Source of the DNA: Streptomyces canus
GTDB lineage: Bacteria > Actinomycetota > Actinomycetes > Streptomycetales > Streptomycetaceae
DNA length: 64,000 nucleotides
Assembly: GCF_030816965.1 (NCBI RefSeq)
Contig: NZ_JAUSYQ010000002.1
Span: 2,513,001-2,577,000 of the forward strand
Reading direction: 5' to 3'
Of the stretch, positions 17,565 through 26,110 are shown piece after piece. Made by a program: the position numbers and the translations under genes. How positions within the stretch are numbered: the first letter of the stretch is position 1; each line of letters begins with the position of its first letter. Under the pieces are notes generated by a model. The model had not been told where the DNA came from. It saw only the letters and a program-made list of their open reading frames with translations, and did not search any database.

Positions 17565-17996
17565 TCAGTGGGTGGTGGAACTGCGTGCGTAGACGCTCTC
17601 GGCCCAGCCGGCGATCTGCTCGTCCGTCAGGTGCCGGGCCAGGTCGGCCTCGCTGATCATGCCCACCAGGCGCTTGTTCTCGATGACGGGGAGCCTGCGG
17701 ATCCGGTGCTCCTGCATCTCGTGCAGGACGTCGGTGACGTCGGCGTTCGCGTCGATCCAGCGGGGTGTGCCCTGGGCCATCTCGCCCGCGGTGACCTTGG
17801 CCGGGTCGTGGCCCACGGCCACACAGCCGATGACGATGTCGCGGTCGGTGAGGATGCCGCACAGCCGTTCGTTCGCGTCACTGATGGGCAGGGCTCCGAC
17901 GCCGAGCTCGCGCATGAGCTGGGCGGCGCGGTCGAGGGTCTCGTGGGCGGGGATCCACTGGGCGCCCCGGTGCATGATGTCTCCGGCGGTGGTCAT
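17565..17996 (-). CDS. CBS-domain protein (paired CBS)
   Basis: The 143-aa protein consists of two CBS motifs: IMHRGAQWIPAHETLDRAAQLM...ALPISDANERLCGILTDRDIV, and WIDANADVTDVLHEM...RLPVIENKRLVGMISEADLARHL. Such stand-alone pairs bind adenine nucleotides and regulate partners, and are abundant in Streptomyces and hypoxia regulons of actinobacteria. The partner is unknown. GGGAGG precedes the ATG at 17996. It converges with corA across a 22-base gap. The short C-terminal extension EQIAGWAESVYARSS is typical. Confidence 0.9.
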   Translation of the reverse strand: MTTAGDIMHRGAQWIPAHETLDRAAQLMRELGVGALPISDANERLCGILTDRDIVIGCVAVGHDPAKVTAGEMAQGTPRWIDANADVTDVLHEMQEHRIRRLPVIENKRLVGMISEADLARHLTDEQIAGWAESVYARSSTTH

Positions 17997-18155
17997 GGAG
18001 TACCTCCCGGTGCCGGACGGCCGGCGCGGCGCGGACGGCACCGCAAGTCCCGGCGCCCTACATTCTCGCCGCGCCACCGGGGGCCCGCACCCGGAATCTG
18101 TCGGTGACGGCGGCCGGTCTCGGGCGGCGACGCCCCAGTCCTCGGACGGGCCCGG

Positions 18156-18788
18156 TCAGCCGCTCCATGCCGGGTGGCGGGGGTCGTCGGCGCGGACGAG
18201 GACGTCGGCCGTGCCGGCCGGGTCGGTTTCGTCGGCGTAGCGCTCGTAGGCGGGGAGGGTCCAGTGGTCGGGCGCGGGAGTACGGCGGCGGAGGGCGCCC
18301 TCGGAGAGGAGGACGTGGACGGTCAGGTCGAAGGGGAACCAGTGGTGCAGCAGGAGAGGGCCGTGGAGCAACAGGACGCCGCCGGGCGGGAGACGGACGT
18401 AGGGACTGCGGGTGGCGCGGTCGGTGACCGGGTCCCACAGGTCGGGCAGGACTCGGCCGTCGCCGCCGGGTTCGAGGGGGCCGAAGACCTCGCGCCAGAG
18501 AGCGCCGGTGTCGAACCAGCCGCTGTAGTAGGCCTCCAGGTCGTGGTGGCCGTATTCCAGACGGAGCGAGGCGGGGCGCAGGAAGCCCTCCATGCCGACG
18601 ACGAGCGAAGGGCGGCCGCGTATGCGCAGAGCCTCAGCGACACGCTCGGCGAGTTCGCCGGGGCGGGCTGCCGGGGCGCCGTCGAGGGCGACGCGGGGCC
18701 AGGGGCTGCCGTCGGCCGGCTTCAGGTCGAGGAGTCGGTCGGCCAGCTGCTCGCCGAGCCGGTCCCAGGTGATCGCTTCGAGTCGCAC
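18156..18788 (-). CDS. Uridine kinase-like protein with altered P-loop
   Basis: The 210-aa protein matches a Streptomyces uridine kinase-like family: FLRPASLRLEYGHHDLEAYYSGWFDTGAL corresponds to the nucleoside-binding region, LLLHGPLLLHHWFPFDLTVHVLLS to the core strand, and ALRRRTPAP...LPAYERYADETDP to the lid and C-terminal region. The glycine-rich loop expected to be GxxxxGKT instead reads VALDGAPAARPGELAERV, with no Lys-Thr/Ser, so ordinary ATP binding is doubtful. The GTG at 18786-18788 is used. A role in pyrimidine salvage is only a family guess. Confidence 0.65.
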   Translation of the reverse strand: MRLEAITWDRLGEQLADRLLDLKPADGSPWPRVALDGAPAARPGELAERVAEALRIRGRPSLVVGMEGFLRPASLRLEYGHHDLEAYYSGWFDTGALWREVFGPLEPGGDGRVLPDLWDPVTDRATRSPYVRLPPGGVLLLHGPLLLHHWFPFDLTVHVLLSEGALRRRTPAPDHWTLPAYERYADETDPAGTADVLVRADDPRHPAWSG

Positions 18789-18914
18789 ACGGCCATGATG
18801 CGTCAGCCGTTGTGCCGAAGGTGTCGCGCTCGTGGACCCGGTGGGCGGCGGACAGGGGTCACCACGCCGGTTGTCCGGTGTCGGTCATGAGCGCGGCTGG
18901 GGAATGAACCCCTC

Positions 18915-19628
18915 ATGGCAGGCCTCGTGACTTCCCCGACCCCTGGCGGACCTCTTGTCGTCCAGCCGTTGAGGAGACGGCACTGTGCGGAGTGCCGGGG
19001 CGGGCCGTTGGCGATGCTCGTCGTCGAGGGCGGGGCGCCGCGGTGTCTCGACTGCGCCGACCTCGGGCACCTGGTGTTCCTGGCGCGCGGAGACACCGCG
19101 CTCACCCGCCGCTCGCGGGAGGAGAGCGCGCTGTCGGCGGTCGTCGTGCGGTTCAACCGGCGCAAGGGGCGTTACGAACGGCAGGGCGTCCTCGTCGAGG
19201 AGGCGGGGCTGGCGCGGGCCGAGGAGCGGTGCCTGGCTGACGCGGAGGCACGGCGGCGGCGCCGGGTGCGGGACGCGCGGCGGCGGGCGGTGGAGGACGT
19301 GCGGTTCACCGAGGCGTTCGCGGCGGAGATACGGCGGTTGTTTCCGGGGTGCCCTGAGGAGCGGGCTCGGGCCATCGCCTCGCATGCGTCCCTGCGCGGC
19401 AGCGGGCGGGTGGGGCGGAGTGCCGCGGGACGAGCCTTGTCGGAGGGCGCGGTCGTGTCGGCGGTGGCGGCTTCCGTGCGGCATGTGGACACGCCGTACG
19501 ACGCGTTGCTGATGAGCGGGGTGGCGCGGCATGAGGCGCGGCGGCGGATCTCGGGGAGTGTGGAGGCTGTGCTCAGGAGGTGGCGGGTGCCGGGAATGGT
19601 GGAGGAGGTGGCTCAGGCGCCGGGCTGA
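18915..19628 (+). CDS. DUF2293 domain protein with N-terminal zinc-finger-like region
   Basis: The 237-aa protein starts with a Cys-rich segment (RRRHCAECRGGPL...GGAPRCLDCADLGHLVFL), a CxxC/CxxC pair that could bind zinc. A central highly basic helix (EARRRRRVRDARRRAVEDV) follows. The C-terminal DUF2293 domain is FPGCPEERARAIASHASLRGSGRVG...VDTPYDALLMSGVARHEARRRI. The charge and the zinc-ribbon-like start suggest nucleic-acid contact, but this is inference. The function of DUF2293 is unknown to me. The ATG at 18915 is the only sensible start. Confidence 0.8.
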   Translation: MAGLVTSPTPGGPLVVQPLRRRHCAECRGGPLAMLVVEGGAPRCLDCADLGHLVFLARGDTALTRRSREESALSAVVVRFNRRKGRYERQGVLVEEAGLARAEERCLADAEARRRRRVRDARRRAVEDVRFTEAFAAEIRRLFPGCPEERARAIASHASLRGSGRVGRSAAGRALSEGAVVSAVAASVRHVDTPYDALLMSGVARHEARRRISGSVEAVLRRWRVPGMVEEVAQAPG

Positions 19629-19839
19629 GGACGCCGGGACCCGGCCGCTGCGGCCCGGCGGAGACGGAGGGCCCGGCGGAACAACCGGTGTGGCGGATCT
19701 CAGGGGTTCGGGTGGGGTGGACGTTCGGTTATGAGGGTGCGCGCCATGGCCATGGTTCGAGGGGTGGGGGCGGGATTCACTGGTGGGGACGGGTGGTGCT
19801 GGGCCTGGGGCTCGGCCGGAGGCGGGAGCTGGTGTGGTG

Positions 19840-20319
19840 ATGATCGAGGGGCCTTACTTCGGGCTGGTCGTGCTGGGGGTGCTCGGGACCGGGCTGGTGG
19901 CAGGGGTCTTCTGTGCGTTCTCGACCTTGGTGATGAGGGGGCTCGCCGAGTTGCCGCCCGCGCAGGGCGTCGCCGCGATGAACGCGATCAATGTGACCGC
20001 GCTGCGGCCGCCGTTCATGGCCGTGTTCGCGGGCTCCGCGGTGCTGTGCGCGATGATCGCGGTCGTGACGTTCGTGCTGTGGCCGGACGAGGGGACGGTG
20101 GAGTTGCTGGTGGGCAGCGCGCTGTATCTGTTCGGCTCGTTCGGGCTGACGATGGTGGCGAACGTGCCCCGCAACGACGCCCTGCTCAAGCTGGACCCGG
20201 GTACTCCGGAGGCGGCGGCGTACTGGCCGACGTACGTGCGCGAGTGGACGATGTGGAACCACGTCCGCGCGGTCGCCTCGGGCGCGGCGGCGCTGGCGTA
20301 CGTGCTGGCCCTCACGTGA
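19840..20319 (+). CDS. DUF1772 family membrane protein
   Basis: The 159-aa protein has four hydrophobic helices and a DUF1772 signature: GVFCAFSTLVMRGLAELPPAQGVAAMNAIN and VPRNDALLKLD...WPTYVREWTMWNHVRAVAS. The family includes fungal anthrone oxygenase and many bacterial membrane proteins of unknown activity, and the conserved Asn/Trp/His residues near the end are present. A GTG one codon earlier is an alternative start, since GGGAG lies 8 bases before it. No metabolic partner is visible next to it. Confidence 0.85.
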   Translation: MIEGPYFGLVVLGVLGTGLVAGVFCAFSTLVMRGLAELPPAQGVAAMNAINVTALRPPFMAVFAGSAVLCAMIAVVTFVLWPDEGTVELLVGSALYLFGSFGLTMVANVPRNDALLKLDPGTPEAAAYWPTYVREWTMWNHVRAVASGAAALAYVLALT

Positions 20320-20499
20320 GCGTTGCCCACACTGTCTCCGAACGCCGAGAAAGCGCTGTCCCAGCGGCTGACCGGCACTCTGCGTGAGGGGCCGATCAGC
20401 CGTATCGTGGCGGAAAGGAGTTCCGCAGGAGTGCCGCCCGATGACGCACGGCCCACGGCGGACGCGTCGGCGTCACCAGCGCGAGCAAGGAAGACGGCC

Positions 20500-21987
20500 A
20501 TGGCCGATCCCAAGGGATTCATGACCACACCTCGCCAGGACTGGCCTCGCAGGCCGGTCGAGGAGCGGGTCCGGGACTGGGACGAGGTGTACGTCCCCGG
20601 GGCGCTGCTGCCCATCATCAGCAAGCAGGCGGACCGCTGCATGGACTGCGGCATCCCGTTCTGCCACGACGCCTGTCCGCTGGGGAATCTCATCCCCGAG
20701 TGGAACGACCTGGTCTCGCGAGAGGACTGGCGGCAGGCCGCCGACCGGCTGCACGCGACGAACAACTTCCCCGAGTTCACGGGGCGGTTGTGTCCGGCGC
20801 CGTGCGAGACGGGGTGTGTGCTCGCCATCAACCAGCCGGCGGTCACCATCAAGAATGTCGAGGCTGCCGTCGCCGACCGGGCCTGGGAGCTCGGGTTCAC
20901 GCCGCCGCGGCCACCGGACCGGTTGTCCGGGCGGACCGTCGCGGTGATCGGGTCGGGGCCGACCGGGCTCGCCGCGGCACAGCAGTTGACCCGGGCGGGG
21001 CATACGGTCGCCGTCTACGAGAAGGACGACCGGCTCGGCGGCCTCATGCGGTACGGCATCCCCGAGTTCAAGATGGAGAAGCACCATCTGGAGCGGCGGA
21101 TCGAGCAGATGCGGGCCGAGGGGACGAAGTTCCGTACGTCCACGGTGGTCGGGCGCGACGTCGGGGCGGCGGAGCTCAGGTCGCGGTACGACGCGGTGGT
21201 GATCGCCACGGGGGCCACGGCGTGGCGCGAACTGGACGTGCCGGGGCGGGAGTTGGCCGGGGTTCAGCAGGCAATGGAGTATCTGCCGCTGGCCAACCGG
21301 GTGCGCGAGGGGGACCTGGCGGAGTCCCCGATGTCGGCCGCCGGGAAGCATGTCGTGATCGTGGGCGGGGGTGACACGGGGGCCGACTGTCTGGGGACCG
21401 CGGTGCGTGAAGGGGCCGCCTCCGTGACCCAGTTGGACATCTATGCGCAGCCGGGTGGTGAGCGGGACGAGGATGCCGAGCCGTGGCCCACGTATCCGAA
21501 GATCTACCGGTTGTCGGCCGCGCACGAGGAGGCCCGGGATCTGGAGACCGCGCCCGCGGCCGACGCGGACGCACGGTTGTTCGCGGCGTCCACGCTGCGC
21601 TTCACCGGGGACGGGGACGGGCATGTGCGGTCGCTGCATCTCGTCGAGGTGGACGCGGCGCGGCGGCCGGTGGCGGGGACGGGGCGGACACTTCCCGCCG
21701 ACCTTGTGCTGCTGGCACTGGGGTTCTCCGGGCCGGATCGGGGGGATGGGCTCGTGGAGCAGTTGGGGCTGGGGATGGAGCCCCGGGGGACGGTCGCGCG
21801 GGATGCCGGGTTCGGTACGAATGTGCCGGGGGTGTTCGCTGCAGGGGACGCCGCGCGGGGGCAGTCGTTGATCGTGTGGGCGATCGCCGAGGGGCGGGCG
21901 GTTGCGGCGGCGGTCGACCGGTATCTGACGGGGAGTTCGCGACTGCCGGCGCCCATCGGGCCGTATGACCGGCCGATGACGGTGTAG
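20500..21987 (+). CDS. GltD-like NAD(P)-dependent oxidoreductase (glutamate synthase small-subunit family)
   Basis: The 495-aa flavoprotein follows the GltD layout. The N-terminal Fe-S domain carries CMDCGIPFCHDACPLGNLIP and GRLCPAPCETGC. An FAD-binding site GSGPTGLAAAQQLTRAGH lies near residue 149 and an NADPH-binding site VIVGGGDTGADCLGTAVR near 289. The C-terminal FAD motif is NVPGVFAAGDAARGQSLIVWAIAEGR. AAGGAAG precedes the ATG. No gltB (large subunit) is adjacent in this window, so it may pair with a distant GltB or serve as a reductase for another acceptor. Confidence 0.88.
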   Translation: MADPKGFMTTPRQDWPRRPVEERVRDWDEVYVPGALLPIISKQADRCMDCGIPFCHDACPLGNLIPEWNDLVSREDWRQAADRLHATNNFPEFTGRLCPAPCETGCVLAINQPAVTIKNVEAAVADRAWELGFTPPRPPDRLSGRTVAVIGSGPTGLAAAQQLTRAGHTVAVYEKDDRLGGLMRYGIPEFKMEKHHLERRIEQMRAEGTKFRTSTVVGRDVGAAELRSRYDAVVIATGATAWRELDVPGRELAGVQQAMEYLPLANRVREGDLAESPMSAAGKHVVIVGGGDTGADCLGTAVREGAASVTQLDIYAQPGGERDEDAEPWPTYPKIYRLSAAHEEARDLETAPAADADARLFAASTLRFTGDGDGHVRSLHLVEVDAARRPVAGTGRTLPADLVLLALGFSGPDRGDGLVEQLGLGMEPRGTVARDAGFGTNVPGVFAAGDAARGQSLIVWAIAEGRAVAAAVDRYLTGSSRLPAPIGPYDRPMTV

Positions 21988-22373
21988 GGCGGCGGACGGG
22001 CCGAGGGGGGCGGCGAGTCGGTACCGCTGGGGCGCGGCGTCGCGGTTGCGGGCATTCGCGGTTGCACGCCGTCGCGGCGGATCGAGGGGGCCGGCACGAC
22101 AAGGAACCGCCGGACCAGTGGGGTCAGGAGAGCCGCAGGACCCAGCCGGCGCCCTCCCTCGCCTGGCGCCGCCCCTCCACCCAACGCCGTCCCTCCCCCC
22201 GCCAGAGCCACCCCTCTACCCAAGACCGACCGCTCTTCGAACAGAGCCACCCCTCAACCCAAGACCGCCCGCTCCCCGCCAGACACCACCCCTCCACCCG
22301 AGCCGGCCCCTCCACCCAACGCGCCGCCCCCTCCCCGCCAGACGCCGCTCCCTCACCCGAGCCGGCCCCTACC
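21988..22373. repeat. Degenerate 39-bp tandem repeat array (about 22168-22371)
   Basis: This gene-free gap holds a C-rich tandem array. Copies of GCCACCCCTCNACCCAAGAC begin at 22168, 22207, 22246 and 22285, exactly 39 bases apart, with a further diverged copy near 22344. Since 39 is a multiple of three, the minus strand is open for 63 codons and reads a 13-residue unit GRSWVEGWL plus four variable residues. The array lies immediately past the stop of the AhpD-like gene. Whether it is translated or acts as RNA is unknown. Confidence 0.75.
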
Positions 22374-22850
22374 TCACCCCCGCTCGTCCGTCCCCGCCAC
22401 CTTCGCCGTCGACAGCGCCACCCTGTTCCATGTGTTGATCGTGAGGATCAGGGACAGCACGTGGGCCAGTTCCTGCTCGTCGAAGCAGGCCGCGGCCTCC
22501 GCGTAGACCGTGTCGGGGACTCCGCCGTCGGCCACCAGCGTCACCGCCTCCGTGAGGGCCAGGGCGGCCTGTTCCTTCTCTGTGAAGAAATGACGGGCCT
22601 CTCGCCAGACCGGGACCATGTGGAGGCGGTCCTCCGTCTCGCCGGCCTTGCGGGCGTCGTTGGTGTGCATGTGGAGGCAGTACGCGCAGTGGTTGAGGTG
22701 GGAGGCGCGGATCTGGATCAGTTCCACGAGGGTGGGGTCGAGGCCCTCGCGGGCGGCCGCGTCGAAGCCGATCAGGGCCCGGAACACTTTCGGGGCGGCC
22801 TTCGCGAAGTTCAACCGAGCCGTACCTGTCACGTTCGTGTTCGTCGTCAT
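22374..22850 (-). CDS. Carboxymuconolactone decarboxylase / AhpD-like protein
   Basis: The 158-aa protein contains the AhpD-core motif LVELIQIRASHLNHCAYCLHMH, with a CxxC pair and following His that act as a thiol peroxidase or reductase centre in the family. FFTEKEQAALALTEAVTLVADGGVPD and the helix EQELAHVLSLILTINTWNRVAL are typical of the alkylhydroperoxidase-like branch. TAGGTT lies 6 bases before the ATG and no ribosome site is present, so the mRNA is probably leaderless. It is divergent from a MocR regulator that likely controls it. Confidence 0.9.
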   Translation of the reverse strand: MTTNTNVTGTARLNFAKAAPKVFRALIGFDAAAREGLDPTLVELIQIRASHLNHCAYCLHMHTNDARKAGETEDRLHMVPVWREARHFFTEKEQAALALTEAVTLVADGGVPDTVYAEAAACFDEQELAHVLSLILTINTWNRVALSTAKVAGTDERG

Positions 22851-22856
22851 GTGATG

Positions 22857-22889
22857 AACCTACGGGCCGGAAAGACCGGCTGTAGGGTG
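22857..22889. promoter_or_regulatory. Divergent promoter/operator dyad between AhpD-like gene and MocR gene
   Basis: The 46-base gap contains the near-perfect dyad CCTACGGGCCGG-N5-CCGGCTGTAGG (22859-22886). Each outer arm overlaps a -10-like box: TAGGTT on the minus strand (22857-22862), 6 bases before the AhpD-like ATG, and TAGGGT on the plus strand (22884-22889), 7 bases before the MocR ATG. A regulator bound here could control both leaderless transcripts. The assignment to MocR is inference from position. Confidence 0.6.
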
Positions 22890-22896
22890 CATTTCC

Positions 22897-24342
22897 ATGG
22901 CAGAATCGTGGGTCAATTACGCGGAGCGGATCGGCTCCGACCTGCACCTTGAGCTCTCCGGTCGGGGCAGCAAGCGGGCCGCGCTGATCCGGGCGTTGCG
23001 GGACGCCGTACGCAGTGGGCGGCTCGCCCCCGGCACCCGGCTGCCGCCCTACCGCTCGCTCGCCGCCGACCTCGGCGTCGCCCGCAACACGGTGGCCGAC
23101 GCCTACGCCGAACTCGTCGCCGAGGGCTGGCTCACCGCCCGCCAGGGATCCGGCACCCGCGTCGCCGAACGGTCCCGGCCGCTCCACCCCGCCGTACGCC
23201 GGAGGAAGTCGGCCCCCCACCCACGCGCACGTTCCACCCGCCACGACCTCCGCCAGGGCACCCCGGACGCCTCCGGCTTCCCCCGAACCGCCTGGCTCGC
23301 CTCCTACCGCCGGGCCCTCCACCAGGCCCCGAACGAGGTCTTCGGCCCCGGCGACCCCGCCGGACGGCCGGAGCTCAGAGCGGCCCTCGCCGCATACCTC
23401 GCACGCGCGCGTGGCGTGCGGACGGAGCCGGACCGGATCGTCATCTGCTCCGGGTTCGCGCACGCCCTGCGACTGCTCTTCGGAGGCGGAGGCGGAGGCC
23501 GGCAGCCCCTGCGCGGCCCGCTGGCCGTGGAGGCGTACAGCCTGCCCTTCCACCGGGAGCTGCTCGCGGCCGAAGGCGTCCGGACCGTGCCACTCCCCCT
23601 CGACGAACACGGCGCACGCGTCGACCGGCTGACCCGCGAGCGGGCCGTCCTGCTCACACCGGCGCACCAGTTCCCCACCGGCGGTCCACTGCACGCCGAG
23701 CGCCGGGCGGCGGTGGTCGACTGGGCACGCGCGCGTGGCGCGGTGGTGCTGGAGGACGACTACGACGGGGAGTTCCGCTACGACCGCAAGCCTGTCGGCG
23801 CCCTGCAGAGCCTCGACCCCGAGCAGGTGATCCTGATCGGCTCGGTCAGCAAGAGCCTGTCGCCCGCGGTGCGGCTGGGGTGGATGGTGCTGCCCGAGCG
23901 GTACGTCGGTGAGGTACTCGCGGCCAAGGGCGAGCGGGAGGCCTGGGCGAGTGTGCTCGACCAGCTGGCCCTCGCCGACCTCATCGTCTCCGGGTCCTAC
24001 GACCGTCACGTACGGCAGATGCGGCAGCGGTACCGCGGCCGTCGGGACCGGCTCGTCGCCGCGCTGGCCGAGCTGGCGCCGCACATCGAGGTCAGCGGGG
24101 CCGCGGCGGGGCTGCACGCGGTGCTGCGGCTGCCGCCGGGCACCGAGCGGTCCGCCGTCAAGGCCGCGATCTGGCAGGGCGTCGCGCTGGACGGGCTCGC
24201 GGAGTTCCGTCACCCGGACACGGACATGCCGGCCCACGACGGCCTGGTCGTGGGGTATGCGACACCTTCGGAGCATGCGTACGCGGCGGCGCTCGAGGCA
24301 CTGTGCGGGGCGCTGCCACCGGGCGAGACGCAGGCGTCGTAG
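22897..24342 (+). CDS. MocR-family (GntR/aminotransferase) transcriptional regulator
   Basis: The 481-aa protein fuses an N-terminal GntR winged helix (LIRALRDAVRSGRLAPGTRLPPYRSLAADLG and RNTVADAYAELVAEGWL) to a class I aminotransferase domain. The PLP-binding Lys is in SVSKSLSPAVRLGWM and the cofactor-contacting Asp in EDDYDGEFRYDRKP. FGPGDPAGRPELRAALAAYLARARGV is standard. MocR proteins are PLP-dependent regulators that usually control a divergent gene, here the AhpD-like gene. No B6 biosynthesis gene is adjacent, so I do not call it PdxR. Confidence 0.92.
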   Translation: MAESWVNYAERIGSDLHLELSGRGSKRAALIRALRDAVRSGRLAPGTRLPPYRSLAADLGVARNTVADAYAELVAEGWLTARQGSGTRVAERSRPLHPAVRRRKSAPHPRARSTRHDLRQGTPDASGFPRTAWLASYRRALHQAPNEVFGPGDPAGRPELRAALAAYLARARGVRTEPDRIVICSGFAHALRLLFGGGGGGRQPLRGPLAVEAYSLPFHRELLAAEGVRTVPLPLDEHGARVDRLTRERAVLLTPAHQFPTGGPLHAERRAAVVDWARARGAVVLEDDYDGEFRYDRKPVGALQSLDPEQVILIGSVSKSLSPAVRLGWMVLPERYVGEVLAAKGEREAWASVLDQLALADLIVSGSYDRHVRQMRQRYRGRRDRLVAALAELAPHIEVSGAAAGLHAVLRLPPGTERSAVKAAIWQGVALDGLAEFRHPDTDMPAHDGLVVGYATPSEHAYAAALEALCGALPPGETQAS

Positions 24343-24776
24343 GAGACAACGGCATCCGCTGATCCCCCTGGGGCTGATCCCCCTGGGGCCTGCCCCCCGA
24401 GGAGCCCCACGCGTCCGCTCCTGCCCGATCTCCCCCGGGAACTGTCCGAAAGGCGGGAGTCGGCCGTACCGGCACCATGGCGGCGTCGTATCCCGTGAAG
24501 GCCGGTGAGCAGTCCTCGGCGTCGACGGTCCGGCGCAATGTCGCAGTCGGACCGCCGTCGATCGAGCAGATCTCCTACGGCCTGAACCTCGGCCCCGACA
24601 AGGCGGAGCAGCCACCGCTGTCGGTGGTGGCCGTCAGCAGGCTGGTGGATGCCCCACGGCGCATGGCGTCCTGGTTCTGAGTGTGCCTCCGAGATACGAG
24701 TCGCACATCCGCGGGATGCGGCTTGTTGGTGTCCATCTCAACCATTAAGTGATTACCGATCAATTGAGCACTGAGG
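24343..24776. other. Intergenic region with a 15-bp tandem duplication; no convincing gene
   Basis: Just past the MocR stop the unit CTGATCCCCCTGGGG occurs twice in a row (24359-24388). Each copy holds a CCCC/GGGG hairpin, which could help end transcription. An open frame from ATG 24478 to 24680 would encode 67 residues but shows no recognisable motif and no good ribosome site. The AT-rich stretch 24690-24776 lies beyond the stop of the DUF397 gene and shows nothing further that I recognise. Confidence 0.5.
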
Positions 24777-25031
24777 TCAGGAGAGCAGGAAGTCGGCCAC
24801 CCCCGCCTTCGCGCCCTCGATGAACGCGGTCATCTCGTCGGTGGTGTAGATCAGCGCCGGCCCGTCCGGATCGGTGGACTGGCGGACGGCGATCCGGCCG
24901 TCGGCGAGCTTCATCGCCTCCAGGCAGTTGCCGCCGTTGCCGCCGCTCCACGGCTTGTGCCAGCCTTCGCTCCCCAACTCCCGGGCGGGCATGCCGTTGT
25001 AGACGGGTAGGCGCGGCTTGATGCGATTCAT
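24777..25031 (-). CDS. DUF397 domain protein
   Basis: The 84-residue DUF397 protein begins MNRIKPRLPVYNGMPARELG and has the family core WHKPWSGGNGGNCLEAMKLADGRIAVRQSTDPDGPALIYT. DUF397 proteins partner XRE/DUF5753 DNA-binding proteins in Streptomyces, as in the whiJ locus, where they are thought to modulate the partner's repression. The ATG directly abuts the TGA of the XRE gene (stop at 25032, start at 25031), implying translational coupling. Confidence 0.93.
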   Translation of the reverse strand: MNRIKPRLPVYNGMPARELGSEGWHKPWSGGNGGNCLEAMKLADGRIAVRQSTDPDGPALIYTTDEMTAFIEGAKAGVADFLLS

Positions 25032-25892
25032 TCACAGCTCCTTGCGGAGATCCCGGAGGATCTCCTTCGTGCGATGTGCCGTAGCGGCCTGCGCCGCCAT
25101 GCGGTCCATGACCTCGAGATGGGTCGCCACCTCGACGCGCGCGTCCAGATAGATCGCGCCGGTCAGGTACTCGCTGTAGACCATGTCCGGAAGTTCGGGC
25201 ACGGCGAATCGGAAGAGCACGAAGGGCCCGTACGTGCCGGGGTGCGGCCCGTTGGCGAACGGGGCGACCTGGAGCGTCACGTGGGGCAGCTTCGTTGCCT
25301 CGAGCAGTTTGTCGATCTGGGCACGCATCACCTCCGGGCCGCCGACGGGGCGGCGCAGCACGGTCTCGTCCATGACGACCCACAACCGGGGCGCGTCCTG
25401 ACGGGTGAGCAGTCCCTGCCGTTCCATGCGCAGGGCGACATGGCGCTCGATGTCCTCGGGGCTGGTCTGGCCGATGGCGCCCGAGCGCAGGACGCCACGC
25501 GCGTAGTCCTCCGTCTGCAGCAGACCGGGGACGAAGTGCGGCTCGTACTCGCGGATGAGCGCGGCCGCGCCCTCCAGGCTGACGTGCATCGAGAACCAGC
25601 CGGGCAGCACGTCATGGAAGCGCTGCCACCAGCCGGGGCGGTTGGCGTCCTCGGCGAGCTGGACGAAGTCCTCGGCCTCCTGGTCACTGACGCCGTAGGC
25701 CTTCAGCAGGAGCTGGAGGTACGGGATCTTGAGCCCCACCTCGGCCATCTCCATACGGCGGACGGTGGCGGGGGCGACACGGAGGATACGGGCGGCTTCT
25801 TCGCGTTTGAGCCCGGCACGTTCCCGCAGGTCCAGCAGGCGTCGGCCGAGGACGACCTGGCCGACCGTCGGCGCGGACCGCGGTTCGCTCAC
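25032..25892 (-). CDS. XRE-family (WhiJ-like) DNA-binding protein with DUF5753 domain
   Basis: The 286-aa protein has an N-terminal helix-turn-helix (LGRRLLDLRERAGLKREEAARILRVAPATVRRME), then the DUF5753 ligand-like domain: LPGWFSMHVSLEGAAALIREYEPHFVPGLLQTEDYARGVLR, RLWVVMDETVLRRPVGGPEVMRAQI and HPGTYGPFVLFRF. This is the WhiJ/BldB-associated class found in dozens of copies per Streptomyces genome. GGAGGTGGAGC precedes the GTG at 25890-25892. It forms an operon with DUF397 and is divergent from a HATPase gene, the canonical whiJ-like arrangement linked to developmental control. Confidence 0.93.
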   Translation of the reverse strand: MSEPRSAPTVGQVVLGRRLLDLRERAGLKREEAARILRVAPATVRRMEMAEVGLKIPYLQLLLKAYGVSDQEAEDFVQLAEDANRPGWWQRFHDVLPGWFSMHVSLEGAAALIREYEPHFVPGLLQTEDYARGVLRSGAIGQTSPEDIERHVALRMERQGLLTRQDAPRLWVVMDETVLRRPVGGPEVMRAQIDKLLEATKLPHVTLQVAPFANGPHPGTYGPFVLFRFAVPELPDMVYSEYLTGAIYLDARVEVATHLEVMDRMAAQAATAHRTKEILRDLRKEL

Positions 25893-26110
25893 GCTCCACC
25901 TCCACGAAGTCATGTACGGGCGCCAGAGCCACCAGCATGCTGACAGCCCAGCGGCGCCATTCGAAGACCCAACTCGAAAATCTGTACGGATACGAATACC
26001 GCTGCGTACGGATCTCCGGTGATCCCAACTGGCGCCGCCCAAGATGCTGTTGCGAGCAGTGTGCCACGGCCTCTCACCACGTCACACAGCACTCTGCATT
26101 TTTCAGAGTG

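Noticed and set aside
24478..24680. Possible 67-residue gene after the MocR gene
   Set aside because: There is an ATG but no ribosome site, no promoter and no recognisable motif. It is kept only as a note in the intergenic entry.
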